Source: Roseivirga sp.
GTDB lineage: Bacteria > Bacteroidota > Bacteroidia > Cytophagales > Cyclobacteriaceae
NCBI GenBank assembly: GCA_029262895.1
Contig: JAJCYM010000043.1
Span: forward strand, 62,001 to 126,000
Direction of reading: 5' to 3'
Length of the DNA: 64,000 bases
The notes below the pieces were generated by a model, which saw only the letters and a program-made list of their open reading frames with translations, was not told the origin of the DNA and ran no database searches. The translations under genes were made by a program, and so were the position numbers. Below are positions 63,233 to 64,000 of the stretch, piece by piece. How positions within the stretch are numbered: the first letter of the stretch is position 1; every line of letters begins with the position of its first letter.

Positions 63233-63733
63233 ATGACAAGAAATCTTTTTTTGATAAGACATGCTCAAGCACAAATCCAAGCCAATGATGAGCGTGATTT
63301 TCAACGAGTTCTGTCTGCACATGGGGCAAAGGAAGCATTACTGCTTGGAGATTATTTGAAAGCCACAGCTATTCCATTTGAAGCCATTTTTTCAAGCCCG
63401 GCAAAAAGAACAATAGAAACTTCTGAAAAAATTCTAAATACGCTAGAGTCCAAGGTCAAGATCATTGAGGCGGAAGAATATTATGAAGCTACAAGCAACA
63501 CAATGGTTGCTTCAATTATGAGATTAGAAAGTATGTTCAAGAATATTATCGTAGTTGGACACAACCCCTCTATTTCACACCTGTTTGAATACCTTGTGGG
63601 AGATGAGATCGGTAATTTCAGTACTGCCTCATGTGCCTGGGTTCAGTTTGAGTTGGATGACTGGACGATGGTTTCGCGTAGCTCAGGGATCCTGAAGGAG
63701 CATTACTATCCGGGAAAGATGATCCTCAAATAA
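63233..63733 (+). CDS. SixA-like phosphohistidine phosphatase
   Basis: This 166-residue protein belongs to the histidine phosphatase superfamily. NLFLIRHAQAQ gives the phosphate-accepting His10 in the RHA motif, and VVGHNPSISHL the second catalytic His. SSPAKRTIETSEKI is the typical Arg-containing loop. SixA removes phosphate from phosphohistidine in signalling or sugar-phosphotransfer proteins, but related proteins act on small phosphates, so the substrate is inferred. It is the first gene after the topA divergence and lies 66 bp before speD. Confidence 0.88.
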   Translation: MTRNLFLIRHAQAQIQANDERDFQRVLSAHGAKEALLLGDYLKATAIPFEAIFSSPAKRTIETSEKILNTLESKVKIIEAEEYYEATSNTMVASIMRLESMFKNIIVVGHNPSISHLFEYLVGDEIGNFSTASCAWVQFELDDWTMVSRSSGILKEHYYPGKMILK

Positions 63734-63746
63734 GTTCATCTGACTG

Positions 63747-63777
63747 TTGCCTGATTTAAAGGAAGCATCCATATTTG
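63747..63777 (+). promoter_or_regulatory. candidate promoter of speD
   Basis: TTG at 63747-63749 and CATATTTG at 63770-63777 are 20 bp apart and match the Bacteroidota -33 and -7 boxes (one mismatch in the latter). Transcription would begin about 63784, 16 bp before the ATG at 63800. Confidence 0.4.
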
Positions 63778-63799
63778 CATTTTATTTAAATGCTAAGAA

Positions 63800-64000
63800 A
63801 TGGCTGCTTTAGGTCGTCACATTATTGTAGAGTTCTATGACTGCACCCCTAATCTATTAAATGATGTGGTGCACATCGAAAAATCTATGGAAGGGGCAGC
63901 AGTTGATGCCGGAGCTACAATTATCAATTCTACTTTTCATCATTTTTCCCCTTATGGCGTTTCAGGCGTTGTCGTGATTCAGGAAAGCCATTTGGCCATT
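63800..64000 (+). CDS. speD: S-adenosylmethionine decarboxylase, N-terminal part
   Basis: The first 67 residues are visible before the window ends. The start ([15 protein letters not shown]) and the segment [20 protein letters not shown] match the prokaryotic SAM decarboxylase family. In that family the chain is cleaved at the Ser of the ESH motif to form the pyruvoyl cofactor, here in QESHLAI at residues 62-65. Decarboxylated SAM is the aminopropyl donor for spermidine. The gene has a candidate promoter of its own. Confidence 0.88.
   Translation, partial: MAALGRHIIVEFYDCTPNLLNDVVHIEKSMEGAAVDAGATIINSTFHHFSPYGVSGVVVIQESHLAI

Overview
The window is from a Bacteroidota genome, most likely a marine member of the Cytophagia. 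That assignment is inferred from gene content: DUF2911 and LVIVD-type lipoproteins, a membrane-anchored LytTR regulator, FtsX-like permeases, a methionine synthase split over two genes, a sirtuin without zinc cysteines, few Shine-Dalgarno sequences and some TAnnTTTG-type promoters. Nothing in the window identifies a species.

Region 1 (1-4404, minus strand) is AT-rich and accessory. It is a tight four-gene operon: a protein with a glycine-zipper hydrophobic segment, a long coiled-coil protein, a small protein and an SF1 UPF1/Dna2-like helicase cut by the window edge. I do not recognise it as a named system. Its architecture (nucleic-acid motor, coiled-coil adaptor, membrane-active protein) makes it a candidate anti-phage or conflict system. 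A 49-residue Cys-containing protein lies beside it.

Region 2 (5030-16500) holds core metabolism: an RluA pseudouridine synthase, glutaryl-CoA dehydrogenase diverging from tryptophan 2,3-dioxygenase, a COG2509 flavoprotein, a thioredoxin-fold protein, gyrB, Ppx/GppA, and two LVIVD lipoproteins behind a striking double-palindrome operator.

Region 3 (16599-22426) is a methionine/one-carbon operon behind a SAM-I riboswitch: metH N-terminal half, S23-like four-helix-bundle gene, metH C-terminal half, second S23-like gene, metF. Each S23-like gene sits between short-period repeat arrays in inverted orientation, so in the mRNA each would lie in the loop of a stem, as 23S rRNA intervening sequences do. 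Related 7- and 8-nt-period arrays, without an S23 gene, follow stop codons at four other co-directional junctions (8698, 45342, 46129, 57429). This is the most unusual pattern in the window.

Region 4 (22463-40672) contains a LytTR regulator diverging from a small secreted protein and a membrane protein, a nucleoside hydrolase, a decayed patch (26403-26702), a DUF885 lipoprotein, a class V aminotransferase, an FtsX-like permease, a MatB-like acyl-CoA synthetase diverging from HMG-CoA lyase, a serine hydrolase, and a minus-strand block of dprA, merR-like, capA-like and M23 peptidase genes.

Region 5 (40793-64000) contains alaS, a TlpA-like lipoprotein, a possible HolD-like protein, a thioesterase, pcm, riboflavin synthase, dipeptide epimerase, a sulfatase, an amidase, an M14 peptidase, a pair of palindromic REP-like elements, a gluzincin-like lipoprotein, a DUF2911 protein, a GT2, a MATE transporter, a sirtuin, an HD protein, topA, sixA and the start of speD. 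No tRNA, rRNA, CRISPR array or complete insertion sequence was seen.
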